DNA of 64,000 nucleotides from an uncultured Collinsella sp. GTDB taxonomy: Bacteria; Actinomycetota; Coriobacteriia; Coriobacteriales; Coriobacteriaceae. This document shows, piece by piece, positions 7,525-16,794 of the stretch. Both the position numbers and the translations under genes were made by a program. The DNA lies in NCBI GenBank assembly GCA_902479075.1, contig CABSNK010000011.1:12983-76982 (forward strand), read 5' to 3'. Position 1 is the first letter of the stretch. Each line of letters begins with the position of its first letter. The notes under the pieces were generated by a model. It made no database searches and was not told where the DNA came from. It was given only the letters and a program-made list of their open reading frames with translations.

Positions 7525-9504
7525 TTAGTCAATTGCATTGAGCGCATCGATCTGCGCAAGCCACAGACGCGAGCTGGCGTCACTCGGCATACGCCAATCG
7601 CCGCGCGGGCTGAGCGTCACCGAGCCCACCTTGGGACCATCGGGCAGGCAGCTGCGCTTAAACTGCTGAGCAAAGAAGCGACGGTAGAACGTACGCAGCC
7701 ACGTGTGGACGGTCTTGGCATCGTAGACGCCCTCAAAGCTCTTGAGTGCCATGCGGTAGATCTTGCCCGGCTCAAAGCCAAAACGCAGCAGGTAGTAGAG
7801 GAAGTAGTCGTGCAGCTCGTACGGGCCCACCAAATCCTCGGTCTTCTGCGCAATCTCGCCGTCGCCCGTGGGCGGCAGAAGCTCGGGGGACACCGGCGTA
7901 TCGAGGATATCGAGCAAGACCTCGGCAATACGTCCGCCAAAGACATCGGCAGCATAGCGCACCAAGTGACGCACGAGCGTCTTGGGCACGCTCGCGTTAA
8001 CGGCGTACATACTCATGTGGTCGCCGTTATAGGTAGCCCAGCCGAGCGCCAGCTCCGACAGGTCGCCCGTGCCGATGACAAAACCGCCGGCCTGGTTGGC
8101 CAGATCCATCAGAATCTGCGTACGCTCTCGGGCCTGGCTGTTCTCGTAGGTCACGTCCCGCACGGCCGGATCGTGCTCAATGTCCTTGAAGTGCTGTTCC
8201 ACGGCCGCGTGGATCGAAACCTCGCGGAAGCTCACACCCAGGTCGCGGGCGAGCGACTCGGCATTCGACTTGGTGCGATGCGTCGTGCCAAAGCCGGGCA
8301 TGGACACGGCCGTGATACCGGTGCGCGGCAGCCCCAGTGCATCGAAGGCACGCACGGTCACAAGCAGTGCCAGCGTGGAGTCCAGGCCGCCCGAAAGGCC
8401 GATGACTGCAGCCTTGGTACCCGTATGGGCAAGGCGGGTCTTGAGGCCGGCGGTCTGCAGGTCGAGGATGGTCTCGCAACGCTCGGCCAGGTCGCCATGG
8501 TCAGCCGGCACAAAGGGCGCGCGGGGGAAGACACGGTCGATGCCGAGTGCATCGTGCAGGACAGGTTCGTCTGCCAGCACGCCCTCAAACGATAATTCAA
8601 CGGTCGTGGCCTCCGGCGCATCGTCCGCGCGCGTCCACGTCGTTGAGCGACGGCGCTCGGCAACCAGACGGTCAAGGTCAACGTCGGCGACGGCCATATC
8701 GCAGGTGAGGAGCTTCGTGACGGCGAGCTTAGATCCGTTTTCGTAGACGAGGTTCTCGCCCGCAAAGACCATGTCGGTCGTGGACTCGCCCTCGCTCGCA
8801 TCTGCATAGGCATAGGCACAGTACAGGCGCGCACTCTGATTGGAGATGAGGCTGCGGCGATAGTCTGCCTTACCGATAATCTCGTCCGAGGCCGACGGGT
8901 TGAGGATCACCGTCGCACCGGCAAGCGCCATCTCGGTCGAAGGGGGCGCCGGCACCCACAGGTCCTCGCAGACCTCAACGCCCAGCACCATGTCCTCGGC
9001 ACCTTCATCACAGCAGCGGTAGACAAGCCCCGAACCCAGCGGAACCGGACCCTGACCGGCAAACTCGACCCACACAGGATCTGCGGGCGCCGGAGCAAAC
9101 CAGCGGCGCTCGTAGAACTCGCCATAGTTGGGCAGATACTTCTTGGCCGTAAGACCCAAAAGCTCGCCCGCGCAGCACACGGCGGCGCAGTTGTAGATAT
9201 TCTCGGCAACTGCAACGGGAAGACCGATGGTAAAGACAATCGGCAGCTCGCGGGTTTCATCGAGAATATGTGCCAGTGCGGTCTCGCAGGCATGCAGCAA
9301 TGTACGGTTATGGAACAGATCAGCCGCGGTATAGCCGGTCAGGTTAAGCTCGGGCAGCACCAGCGCGCGGACGCCGCGCTCGGTAGCCTCGCGAACAGCC
9401 GCCAGCGCAACCTCGGCATTGCCCTCGACATCGGCCACGCGAATCCGCGGCGACGCCGCCGCCACACGCAAAAAGCCATCAGACTGAGAAAGGTGAAGAT
9501 TCAT
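7525..9504 (-). CDS. nadE: Glutamine-dependent NAD+ synthase
   Basis: Amidates nicotinic acid adenine dinucleotide to NAD+ using glutamine. The 659-residue protein has an N-terminal nitrilase-type glutaminase with Glu52 (LPELNLTGY), Lys at about 121-122 (KKYLPNYGEFYE) and Cys179 (GVEVCEDLW). A C-terminal synthetase domain carries the SGGLDS ATP-pyrophosphatase loop near 365 and the GTGDLSELALGW segment. The start at 9504 (MNLHLSQ) follows GGGAG; the longer frame to 9531 lacks a ribosome site. Single gene, ending at the terminator 7426-7456. Confidence 0.96.
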   Translation of the reverse strand: MNLHLSQSDGFLRVAAASPRIRVADVEGNAEVALAAVREATERGVRALVLPELNLTGYTAADLFHNRTLLHACETALAHILDETRELPIVFTIGLPVAVAENIYNCAAVCCAGELLGLTAKKYLPNYGEFYERRWFAPAPADPVWVEFAGQGPVPLGSGLVYRCCDEGAEDMVLGVEVCEDLWVPAPPSTEMALAGATVILNPSASDEIIGKADYRRSLISNQSARLYCAYAYADASEGESTTDMVFAGENLVYENGSKLAVTKLLTCDMAVADVDLDRLVAERRRSTTWTRADDAPEATTVELSFEGVLADEPVLHDALGIDRVFPRAPFVPADHGDLAERCETILDLQTAGLKTRLAHTGTKAAVIGLSGGLDSTLALLVTVRAFDALGLPRTGITAVSMPGFGTTHRTKSNAESLARDLGVSFREVSIHAAVEQHFKDIEHDPAVRDVTYENSQARERTQILMDLANQAGGFVIGTGDLSELALGWATYNGDHMSMYAVNASVPKTLVRHLVRYAADVFGGRIAEVLLDILDTPVSPELLPPTGDGEIAQKTEDLVGPYELHDYFLYYLLRFGFEPGKIYRMALKSFEGVYDAKTVHTWLRTFYRRFFAQQFKRSCLPDGPKVGSVTLSPRGDWRMPSDASSRLWLAQIDALNAID

Positions 9505-9707
9505 AAGAATGCTCCCGTGCGTAGACGCCATTCACAACAATTAGCAAGCCCTATTGTAGTTCAACCGCCGGGTGTAACCGCATCCCACCAACTTGGTGAG
9601 CAATTGATGAGTTGATGATATCTGTTAAATGTCACGTACGATTCACATCTGGTGGGTACCCTGATGGCTACATGAAACGAAGCAGATTTACACCGGGAGG
9701 GCCCCGT

Positions 9708-10652
9708 ATGACAACCAAGTACACCGACGCGCCGCGCACGCGCGTCATGACACCAGCCGCGCTCAACAACGGCGTTCACGAAAACCATTCCATCGGACAG
9801 ACCATGGCCATCGCGCCCAAAAAGGGCCTGTTCGATGACATTTCCATTCCCCAGATCATCGCCGGCGCCGCAGCCGCCGCCACGAGCGTCGCGCTTGCTT
9901 CCAAGATTGGTATTGCCGGTTCAGTAATTGGCGCCGCCGTGAGCTCGGTCATCACCGTTGTGTCCTCGCAGGTCTACCGCCACTTTATCTCTGCCAGCGC
10001 CAAAGCCCTCAAAGGTACGCACGCCGACGTCGACTACCCCGCCGGCGCCTATGAGCCCGTTGAGTTTAATGCCGAGGAGCACTTAGGCGGCGCCGCGACT
10101 ACCCAGGAGATGCGCCAGATTGCAGGACGCGCGACCACGGCACGCGTCGCTCCCAACAGCCTGCGCGCCAAGGCGGCGGCAGAGCGCAGCCAGACGCAAA
10201 AGAAGGTCATCATCTTCTCGATCGCCATCGCCATCGTCGCGGTCATCACCTGCACCGGTGCCATCCTTATCACCACCGCCGGCGAGGGCCTGGGCGAGCG
10301 CCCCGAGCCGATCCTTTCGTCGCATACGACCGAGCACGACGCGGATAGCACTGGTCAATCGCAAAGCCAGCAGGACGACTCGCAGGGCACCTCCGCATCC
10401 ACCGACTCGTCCTCGAACACCCCTGATCAGTCGCAGAGCGCTGATTCCTCTGCGAACAGCGGCGGCACGCAATCCGGCACGACCGACTCAAGCCAAACGA
10501 CTGACGGCTCTCAGCCGAGCACGGATGACCAGACGAGCGGCAATACATCGGGCACGAGTTCCACCGACAATAACAACACCGACAGCTCGAGCGGAACCGC
10601 GTCCGGCACGGCATCTGACAGCTCGAGCCAAGGCACGGCATCGGGCAACTAA
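9708..10652 (+). CDS. Membrane protein of unknown function with Ser/Thr-rich tail
   Basis: I do not recognise a family. The 314-residue product has a hydrophobic Ala/Gly-rich segment at about 48-88 (IIAGAAAAATSVALAS onward) and a strong membrane helix at 166-190 (KKVIIFSIAIAIVAVITC). A tail of more than 100 residues composed almost entirely of Ser, Thr, Gln, Asp, Gly and Asn follows. The layout suggests a cytoplasmic N-terminal part, an anchor and an exported low-complexity stalk, but no sorting motif follows. The start 9708 is set by GGGAGGG just upstream. TTGATG and TAAATG at 9604-9631 (16-bp spacing) are a possible promoter. A terminator follows the gene. Confidence 0.75.
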   Translation: MTTKYTDAPRTRVMTPAALNNGVHENHSIGQTMAIAPKKGLFDDISIPQIIAGAAAAATSVALASKIGIAGSVIGAAVSSVITVVSSQVYRHFISASAKALKGTHADVDYPAGAYEPVEFNAEEHLGGAATTQEMRQIAGRATTARVAPNSLRAKAAAERSQTQKKVIIFSIAIAIVAVITCTGAILITTAGEGLGERPEPILSSHTTEHDADSTGQSQSQQDDSQGTSASTDSSSNTPDQSQSADSSANSGGTQSGTTDSSQTTDGSQPSTDDQTSGNTSGTSSTDNNNTDSSSGTASGTASDSSSQGTASGN

Positions 10653-10686
10653 GCACGTTTGCCCCTCATAGATAACCGACCTGCAT

Positions 10687-10720
10687 AACGGGCGCGAACC
10701 GGCAACGGTCGCGCCCGTTT
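10687..10720 (+). terminator. Intrinsic terminator
   Basis: Eleven-base perfect arms (AACGGGCGCGA and complement) with an 11-base loop, the right arm ending in GTTT. It ends the 9708-10652 transcript about 35 bases past the stop codon. Confidence 0.75.
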
Positions 10721-10790
10721 GCCTTGGGCGACGAGATGGCAAGCCCCGCGCGATGGTAAGATGCTTTGGTGTGTAAAGAGGAGATTTGCC

Positions 10791-12098
10791 ATGAGCAAGA
10801 CAATAGTTAAGCCCACGCTATCGCTGGGCAACCACATCTATCTGTATCGCCTGCTGCGCGACGCGATTGGGTGCGGCAAGCAAACGTTTATGACGCAGGT
10901 CGAGGAGGCGCTCGCCGCTGGTGACATGGTCGCATATGACCTGGGCTTTGAGTCCACGCGCGAGCTGCTCGAGGAGCTCGACGACTGCATTAAGCTGACT
11001 GTCTTTAAGGGCGGCCGTCTGTATGCCACCGTCATCGCCAACGAGGCTTGGGATGCCGCCCTTGCCAAAGGCGAGGACAAGCCCAAAGCTGCCAAGGGCG
11101 CCAAGCAGTCCTACAAAAAGAAAAAGCGCGGCGAGAAGGACCTCAAGGCCGTGCGCCCCAAGCACGTTAAGCGTCCCGAGCCCGAAGCCATGGTTGAAGT
11201 CGTGCCGGAACCCGAGCCCGAGACAGAGATCGAAGTCGCTATTGAGGTAACGGCAGAAGCCGAAACCGAAATCGCTGCCACGACCGAGCCCGTAGTCATA
11301 TCCGAGCAGGAAGCCACTGCTGAGCTCAACGAGGCTCCCAAGTCGACAGCCGAAGAAGCCGCTAACCTATCCGAAACGCCTGCGTTCCAAAACAGCGATG
11401 TCTTTGGCGACGAGGCTGAGGACGATCAGCCCGAAGAGCCCACAGAACAGGACGCTGCCGAGGCGGCATCGGAGCCCGAGGTACCGCAGCCTGCCATCTC
11501 GCTCACGGTCGTCTATGACCCCGAGAACGCCAACGCCGGCATCACCACCATGGCATCCACGCCCATCGAGGCAAAGTCGAGCGTCGAGAACGAGAACGCG
11601 ACGCAGGCTGAGGTTGAAACTGCCGCTGCAGACGCGCCCGTCACCGTGGAGCCCGCAGATTCCACGACCAAGCCGGACTCGACGCCGGAGCCCGCGACCG
11701 TCATCGAGTCCGTGCCCACCGCTGCTTGCGACCAAATTCCCGGACCGGCACCGGCTTCGGCACCCGCAGCAGCCCCAACCCCCGCACCTGCAGCGCCCGC
11801 CATCCCCAAGGACTTCCCCGTCGATTTCACAACCGAGATCTTCTGCCCCGGCCCGCTTCTGCACCAGCTGTCAACCTATCTCCCCTACGGCGCCGACACC
11901 CTCGGCATCGTCGGCGAGTACTACTGGATCGCCCGCGAGCGCGGTACCATCGAGGTCGCGCGAAACCGCGCAAGCTTCCCCCTGCGCTACACGCAGGCCG
12001 GCGAGCGCCGCGAGGTTACCGTGCGCATCCGCCGCAACACCACCGGCGGCCTCGGAGCCGCCTGGACCATCGATAAAGTCGAGCCTTCTACCAAGTAA
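10791..12098 (+). CDS. Unknown protein with acidic/proline-rich linker
   Basis: No family recognised. In 435 residues there is an N-terminal globular part (1-110, MSKTIVKPTLSLGNHIYLYR onward), a basic patch (KKKKRGEKD), then a long low-complexity linker (about 120-335) rich in Glu, Ala, Pro, Thr and Val. A compact C-terminal domain (about 340-435, from DFTTEIFCPGPLLHQL to WTIDKVEPSTK) follows. There is no signal peptide or membrane helix, so it is probably cytoplasmic. Start 10791 follows AGAGGAG; the longer frame from 10719 has no ribosome site. The two end domains may bind separate partners joined by a flexible tether; this is inference from shape only. Confidence 0.75.
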   Translation: MSKTIVKPTLSLGNHIYLYRLLRDAIGCGKQTFMTQVEEALAAGDMVAYDLGFESTRELLEELDDCIKLTVFKGGRLYATVIANEAWDAALAKGEDKPKAAKGAKQSYKKKKRGEKDLKAVRPKHVKRPEPEAMVEVVPEPEPETEIEVAIEVTAEAETEIAATTEPVVISEQEATAELNEAPKSTAEEAANLSETPAFQNSDVFGDEAEDDQPEEPTEQDAAEAASEPEVPQPAISLTVVYDPENANAGITTMASTPIEAKSSVENENATQAEVETAAADAPVTVEPADSTTKPDSTPEPATVIESVPTAACDQIPGPAPASAPAAAPTPAPAAPAIPKDFPVDFTTEIFCPGPLLHQLSTYLPYGADTLGIVGEYYWIARERGTIEVARNRASFPLRYTQAGERREVTVRIRRNTTGGLGAAWTIDKVEPSTK

Positions 12099-12100
12099 CA

Positions 12101-12136
12101 AAAAGGGACGATAACCCTCAAGGTTATCGTCCCTTT
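12101..12136. terminator. Bidirectional terminator between convergent genes
   Basis: A 15-bp perfect stem (AAAGGGACGATAACC and complement) with a 5-base loop, T-rich on both exits. It ends the 10791 gene and ettA, which converge here. Confidence 0.9.
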
Positions 12137-12159
12137 CTCGTTAGGCCACCTGAGCTCGA

Positions 12160-13839
12160 CTAGTCGCGCGTGAGCTTGCGGTGAATACGATGCGGCTGGG
12201 CTGCGTCCTCGCCCAGGCGCTCGATGCGGTTGGCCTGATAGGCCTCGAAGTTGCCCTCGAACCAATACCAGTTGCCCGGATTTTCATCGGTGCCCTCCCA
12301 CGCCAGAATGTGCGTGGCGACGCGGTCCAGGAACATACGGTCGTGGCTAATGACCACCGAGCAGCCCGGGAACTCGAGCAGCGCCGCCTCGAGCGAGGAC
12401 AGCGTCTCGACGTCGAGGTCGTTCGTGGGCTCGTCGAGGAGCAACAGGTTGCCGCCCTGCTTGAGCGTGAGCGCCAGGTTCAGACGGTTGCGCTCGCCGC
12501 CGGAGAGCACGCCAGCGCGCTTCTGCTGGTCCTGGCCCTTAAAGCCAAAGCTCGCCACATAAGCGCGGCTCGGAACCTCGGTCTCGCCGACCATCATGTG
12601 GTCCAGGCCATCCGAGACGACCTCCCACAGGTTCTTATCGGGGTCGATGCCGGAACGGTTCTGGTCGACGTAAGAAATCTTGACGGTCTCGCCCACCTCG
12701 AGCTCGCCCGAAGTCAGCGGCTCCAGACCCACAATCGTCTTGAACAGCGTGGTCTTACCGACACCGTTGGGGCCGATGACGCCCACGATGCCGTTGCGCG
12801 GCAGGGTGAATGATAGGTCGTCGATGAGCACACGGCCATCGAACTCCTTGTGCAGGTGATGGGCCTCGAGTACCTTGTTGCCCAGACGCGGGCCCACAGG
12901 GATGCGGATGTCGGTCCAGTCGAGCTTCTGGCTTGCGCGGGCCTCGGCCTCCATCTCCTCGTAGCGAGCCAGACGAGCCTTGTTCTTGGCCTGGCGAGCC
13001 TTGGGCGAGCTGCGTACCCACTCGAGCTCGGCCTCCATGCGCTTGGCGAGCTTGGCGTCGCGGTTGCCCTGTGCCTCGATGCGCGCGGCCTTGGTCTCCA
13101 GATACGTGGAGTAGTTGCCCTTGTAGGGATAGAGGTGGCCGCGGTCGACCTCGCAGATCCACTCGGCAACGTTATCCAGGAAGTAGCGATCGTGTGTGAC
13201 GGCAAGCACCGCGCCCTGGTAGTTGTGCAGGAAGTGCTCGAGCCACAGGATCGACTCGGCGTCCAGATGGTTCGTGGGCTCGTCGAGCAGCAGCAGGTCG
13301 GGAGCTTCGAGCAGCAGCTTGCACAGGGCCACGCGACGGCGCTCGCCGCCGGAAAGTACGTTGACCGGCATGTCGGAATCGGGCAGCTGCAGGGCGTCCA
13401 TGGCCTGGCCGAGCTTGGAATCGATATCCCAGCCGTCGGCGGCGTCGATCTCGTCCTGGAGCTTTCCCATCTCGGCCATGAGGGCGTCCATGTCGCAATC
13501 CGGGTCGCACATCTCCTCGCCGATCTTGTTGAAGCGACCGACCTTGGCGATCATGTCGCCAAATGCCATGCGCACGTTCTCGATGACGGTCTTGTCATCG
13601 TCGAGCGGCGGCTCCTGCTGCAGGATGCCCACGGTGTAGCCGGGGGTGAGCCTGGCATCGCCGTTGGAGACCTCCTCGATGCCGGCCATGATCTTGAGCA
13701 GGGTCGACTTGCCCATACCATTGGGGCCCACGACGCCGATCTTGGCACCGGGGTAGAAGCTCAGGGTCACGTCGTCAAGGATTACCTTGTCGCCATGGGC
13801 CTTACGAGCCTGATACATCTGGTAGATAAACTCCGCCAT
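12160..13839 (-). CDS. ettA: Energy-dependent translational throttle protein, ABC-F ATPase
   Basis: Ribosome-associated ABC-F protein that gates elongation according to ATP/ADP level. The 559 residues contain two ATPase domains: Walker A GPNGMGKST (38-46) and GPNGVGKTT, signatures LSGGERRR and LSGGERNR, and Walker B LLLDEPTNHLD and LLLDEPTNDLD. A charged linker (ARIEAQGNRDAKLAKRMEAE region) lies between them and includes the EttA-type arm. There are no membrane segments, as expected. Start 13839 gives the standard MAEFIYQMYQ terminus. Other ABC-F subfamilies are less likely on length and the N-terminal match. Confidence 0.93.
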   Translation of the reverse strand: MAEFIYQMYQARKAHGDKVILDDVTLSFYPGAKIGVVGPNGMGKSTLLKIMAGIEEVSNGDARLTPGYTVGILQQEPPLDDDKTVIENVRMAFGDMIAKVGRFNKIGEEMCDPDCDMDALMAEMGKLQDEIDAADGWDIDSKLGQAMDALQLPDSDMPVNVLSGGERRRVALCKLLLEAPDLLLLDEPTNHLDAESILWLEHFLHNYQGAVLAVTHDRYFLDNVAEWICEVDRGHLYPYKGNYSTYLETKAARIEAQGNRDAKLAKRMEAELEWVRSSPKARQAKNKARLARYEEMEAEARASQKLDWTDIRIPVGPRLGNKVLEAHHLHKEFDGRVLIDDLSFTLPRNGIVGVIGPNGVGKTTLFKTIVGLEPLTSGELEVGETVKISYVDQNRSGIDPDKNLWEVVSDGLDHMMVGETEVPSRAYVASFGFKGQDQQKRAGVLSGGERNRLNLALTLKQGGNLLLLDEPTNDLDVETLSSLEAALLEFPGCSVVISHDRMFLDRVATHILAWEGTDENPGNWYWFEGNFEAYQANRIERLGEDAAQPHRIHRKLTRD

Positions 13840-13930
13840 TTGCCTGTTTTATCCTTTCTACCTGCTGTTTCCCTATTCTTGTTTCGCCTAAGTGGAAACG
13901 AAATGGAAAAACCAGCTCTGAAACGTAACG

Positions 13931-13957
13931 AAAAAGGGGCATGGTTGCCCATACCCC
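13931..13957 (-). terminator. Intrinsic terminator of the sdpR/sdpI-like operon
   Basis: Nine-base arms (GGGGCATGG and CCATACCCC) with a small loop are followed on the minus strand by TTTTT. It lies about 70 bases beyond the sdpI stop. Confidence 0.7.
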
Positions 13958-14024
13958 CTAATACTACCTGGGAAAAGATCCCCCGGAACATACTATGAAC
14001 TGCGTACGCTAGTTTTCCGCAACC

Positions 14025-14728
14025 TTAGCGAGCGGCTCGCTGCGATTTGTGCCACAGCAGATACGAGTAGACGTAGACGGCTCCAACCGAACCAAACGCC
14101 AGAACCGCAATCACCGCGGCGACGACTTCACTCGAAAGCACGCTGCCTGCCACGCCCATCACAATCAGGCCAAAGCCCAGCACTATAACGCAGGCACCGC
14201 CAAAGCGCTGCGTACGGCGCCAGTTCTCGGGATTGGCAAGCGCCCAAGGCGTCTTGATACCGAGCGTATAGTTCTGCTTCACACGCGGCAAGTAGTTGCC
14301 TACGCCGATGAACAGCAAACCGACAACACCGGAAATCAGCACGTTGACCGAACCGACCGCCGGCACCACGCCCCAGACCGTAAGCTCTCCCAGCCAGCTT
14401 ATGGCGCACATGAACAAGGTGAAGGCGATTACGAAGCCCTGATAGAACTTGCCCGAGGTTCGATATGCCTCACCTTTGGGATCGATGCGCGGCACCACGC
14501 AGAACATTGCGAGAAGCACCAGAGGCAGCACGCCGAGCGCGGAGGCCATCCAGCTGGGACCCCAACCGTCGACGGCGCCGTTCGCGCCCCAGTGCGTGGG
14601 AACTGCCCAGGCAAGCTCGGCATCACCATGAGATGCGCTACGACATTGGCGACGCACAGAGCGACCAGCGCAATCCACACGCGCGACGATACCCCCGTGG
14701 GGTGAATGCCCTTGTTTTCGTTATTCAT
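14025..14728 (-). pseudogene. SdpI-family (DUF1648) membrane protein with a frameshift
   Basis: Reading starts at 14728 (MNNENKG, preceded by GGAAGG) and gives MVMPSLPGQFP. One base is then missing near 14598-14604, and the expected continuation THWGANGAVDGWGPS lies in the next frame, running to the stop at 14025. The joined product has a DUF1648 hairpin followed by several membrane helices, as in SdpI immunity proteins. The single lost base next to a GGG run could be a real mutation, a sequencing error or, less likely, programmed frameshifting. The start overlaps the sdpR-like gene by 8 bases, the usual SdpR-SdpI arrangement. Confidence 0.75.
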
Positions 14729-14999
14729 CCTTATCACCTTCCGTGTTTGTAAAGCCCATAAACCAACCGATCAAGTCCTGCATGACGGTGGTGTTTAAGC
14801 TGTAAACGATGTTTTGGCCATGACGTTCGTCGGTCACCAACCCGGCGTTTTTGAGCGTCGCCAAGTGATGGCTCAGCGACGGCTTACTGATATCGAAATG
14901 CTCGGCAAGCTCCCCCCCCGTGCAATTGCCCTCGCGCAGCAGTTCCAAAATGTGACGCCGTGTAGGATCGGCCAACGCCTTAAAACCCTCTCCCGGCAT
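14721..14999 (-). CDS. ArsR-family transcriptional repressor (SdpR-like)
   Basis: Winged-helix ArsR protein of 92 residues: FKALADPTRRHILELLREG, then the recognition region FDISKPSLSHHLATLKNAGLV and the wing RHGQNIVYSLN. It lacks the Cys metal-binding motif of arsenic/zinc sensors and matches the SdpR subgroup, which autoregulates with SdpI. The start at 14999 (MPGEGFKAL) is preceded by GAGGAGG; the upstream ATGs at 15014 and 15017 have poorer sites. A promoter and dyad operator lie just upstream at 15034-15071. It is translationally coupled to the downstream sdpI-like gene. Confidence 0.9.
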   Translation of the reverse strand: MPGEGFKALADPTRRHILELLREGNCTGGELAEHFDISKPSLSHHLATLKNAGLVTDERHGQNIVYSLNTTVMQDLIGWFMGFTNTEGDKDE

Positions 15000-15033
15000 A
15001 AGACCTCCTCTCATCATCTCTCATGACGTGCAC

Positions 15034-15071
15034 ACTATACTCGATATTTAGATGTTTGTCTAACTATCTAA
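15034..15071 (-). promoter_or_regulatory. sdpR-type promoter with overlapping dyad operator
   Basis: On the minus strand TAGACA (15057-15062), a 17-base spacer and TATAGT (15034-15039) make a near-consensus promoter. TTAGAT at 15048-15053 and ATCTAA at 15066-15071 form an inverted repeat straddling the -35, the expected place for autorepression by the ArsR protein. Confidence 0.75.
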
Positions 15072-15178
15072 CCGCAATGCTTCAAACCACATCAAAGCAA
15101 ACGCCATCGCAGCCTATGGGCGATTACCTATAATGGCGATAGCTAGAACACGATTCACTTCCCCATCGGAGGATGTCT

Positions 15179-15976
15179 ATGACTGAAACCACAGCCGCAA
15201 CTCCCAACGAGACACGCGACACCAAGCTCGAGATCATCATGGGCCGCAAGGCACTCGATAAGCTCGCCGCCGCCACGGTGCTGGTGCTCGGCTGCGGAGG
15301 CGTGGGCTCCAACTGCTGCGAGGCACTCGCCCGCGGCGGCATTGGTCATTTCGTCATTCTGGACAAGGACATCGTCGCGCCCAGCAATATCAATCGCCAG
15401 GCCATCGCCTTTCACAGCACCATCGGCAAGCGCAAGGTTGACGTGATGGAAGCCATGATCCACGATATCAATCCTGCCGCCACCGTCATCAAACGTACCG
15501 AATACCTGCTGAGCGACAACATCGATGATTTCTTCGCGAGCGTTTTGGAGCAGACGGACGGCAAGCTCGACTGCGTCGTCGACGCCATCGACACCATCTC
15601 GGCCAAGCTCACCATTGCCAAATATGCTCAGGACCACGACATTCGTTTGGTTAGTTCCATGGGCGGGGCCAACAAGCTCCATCCCGAGTGCCTCCGCTTT
15701 GCCGACATCTTCGATACGGTACGTGACCCCATGAGCCGCATCATGCGCAAAGAATGCAAGAAGCGCGGCATCAAGAGCCTGCACGTACTGTTTAGCTGCG
15801 AGGAATCGGTTAAGACACAGCCCCGCGACCCTTCCAACATCCACGAGCGCACCGAGCTGGGAACCGCCAGCTTTATGCCGCCCATCATGGGCCAGATGAT
15901 CGCCGGCGAGGTTATCCGCCAGATCAGCGGTCGCGGCATCGAGCGCGTGCGCGCCGATGGCCAGCGCTTGGACTAG
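15179..15976 (+). CDS. tcdA: tRNA threonylcarbamoyladenosine dehydratase
   Basis: E1-like ThiF/MoeB-family enzyme that cyclises t6A37 in tRNA to ct6A with ATP. In 265 residues it shows the nucleotide-binding GCGGVGSN, the DKDIVAPSNINRQ segment, and DAIDTISAKL, all typical of TcdA/CsdL. ATG 15179 is chosen over 15173 because GGAGG ends six bases upstream of it. A TATAAT at 15129-15134 is a likely -10. The gene is closely followed by tatD. Confidence 0.9.
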   Translation: MTETTAATPNETRDTKLEIIMGRKALDKLAAATVLVLGCGGVGSNCCEALARGGIGHFVILDKDIVAPSNINRQAIAFHSTIGKRKVDVMEAMIHDINPAATVIKRTEYLLSDNIDDFFASVLEQTDGKLDCVVDAIDTISAKLTIAKYAQDHDIRLVSSMGGANKLHPECLRFADIFDTVRDPMSRIMRKECKKRGIKSLHVLFSCEESVKTQPRDPSNIHERTELGTASFMPPIMGQMIAGEVIRQISGRGIERVRADGQRLD

Positions 15977-15990
15977 CGGAGCGCGCCGAG

Positions 15991-16782
15991 ATGGAGCCCC
16001 GATTATTTGATGCACATTGCCATCTTGATTTAATGGCTCACCCGGACGCTGTTGCCGATGAGGCAACGGCGCTGGGCTTGGGTCTATTTGATTGCGGCGT
16101 CGATCCACGCGACTTCGCTAACGCACATGGACGAACCCGTCGCCCTCCTACCGTCATCAAGGGCATCGGCCTCCATCCCTGGTGGCTCGCCGACGGCCGC
16201 TGCGGTCCTGCCGAAGTCAATCTGCTTTGCAAAATTGCTGCTCAAGAGCACTACATCGGCGAGGTGGGACTCGACTTTTCCGCGCGCTTTGATGGAAGTG
16301 AGCCGCTACAAATACAGGCATTTGACCGGCTCTGCGATACACTCGTGCAGTGCCCTCTTGCCGAACGCGTGATATCAATTCACGCCGTTCGTTCGGCAGG
16401 AACCGTACTGGACGTCCTCGAATCGCATGGACTACTCATCCCAAACTCCGACTCCCCCGTTATCATCTTCCACTGGTTTAGCGGCACTTCGGACGAACTC
16501 GTCCGCGCGCGTAATGCGGGCTGCTATTTTTCCGTCAACGAACGCATGCTCGCCACCAAGCGCGGTCGCGAATATGCCCGACAGATTCCACTCGACCGTC
16601 TACTGCTCGAGACCGATGCGCCAGCCGAACCAAACACAGAAACAAGCGCGCAGTCGCTCATCAGATCACTCACAAGAACCTCAGAACGCATCGCCTCGCT
16701 CAAAAACTGCGACGCAAAGCGCATCGAGTCGGCAGTTTTAGCAAATGCGCACTATGTTTTTGACCTGCGCTGCCTTCGCTAA
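15991..16782 (+). CDS. TatD-family metal-dependent hydrolase
   Basis: Amidohydrolase-fold protein of the TatD DNase family, 263 residues. Metal and catalytic motifs are visible: FDAHCHLD at the N-terminus, GEVGLDF near 90, SIHAVRS near 130, FHWFSG near 155 and LLLETDAP near 207. TatD proteins are deoxyribonucleases or proofreading nucleases; this one is shorter at the end than typical TatD and the family contains divergent members. It starts 14 bases after tcdA and probably shares its transcript, ending at the long hairpin at 16795. Confidence 0.82.
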   Translation: MEPRLFDAHCHLDLMAHPDAVADEATALGLGLFDCGVDPRDFANAHGRTRRPPTVIKGIGLHPWWLADGRCGPAEVNLLCKIAAQEHYIGEVGLDFSARFDGSEPLQIQAFDRLCDTLVQCPLAERVISIHAVRSAGTVLDVLESHGLLIPNSDSPVIIFHWFSGTSDELVRARNAGCYFSVNERMLATKRGREYARQIPLDRLLLETDAPAEPNTETSAQSLIRSLTRTSERIASLKNCDAKRIESAVLANAHYVFDLRCLR

Positions 16783-16794
16783 CCCCTAGTGGGC

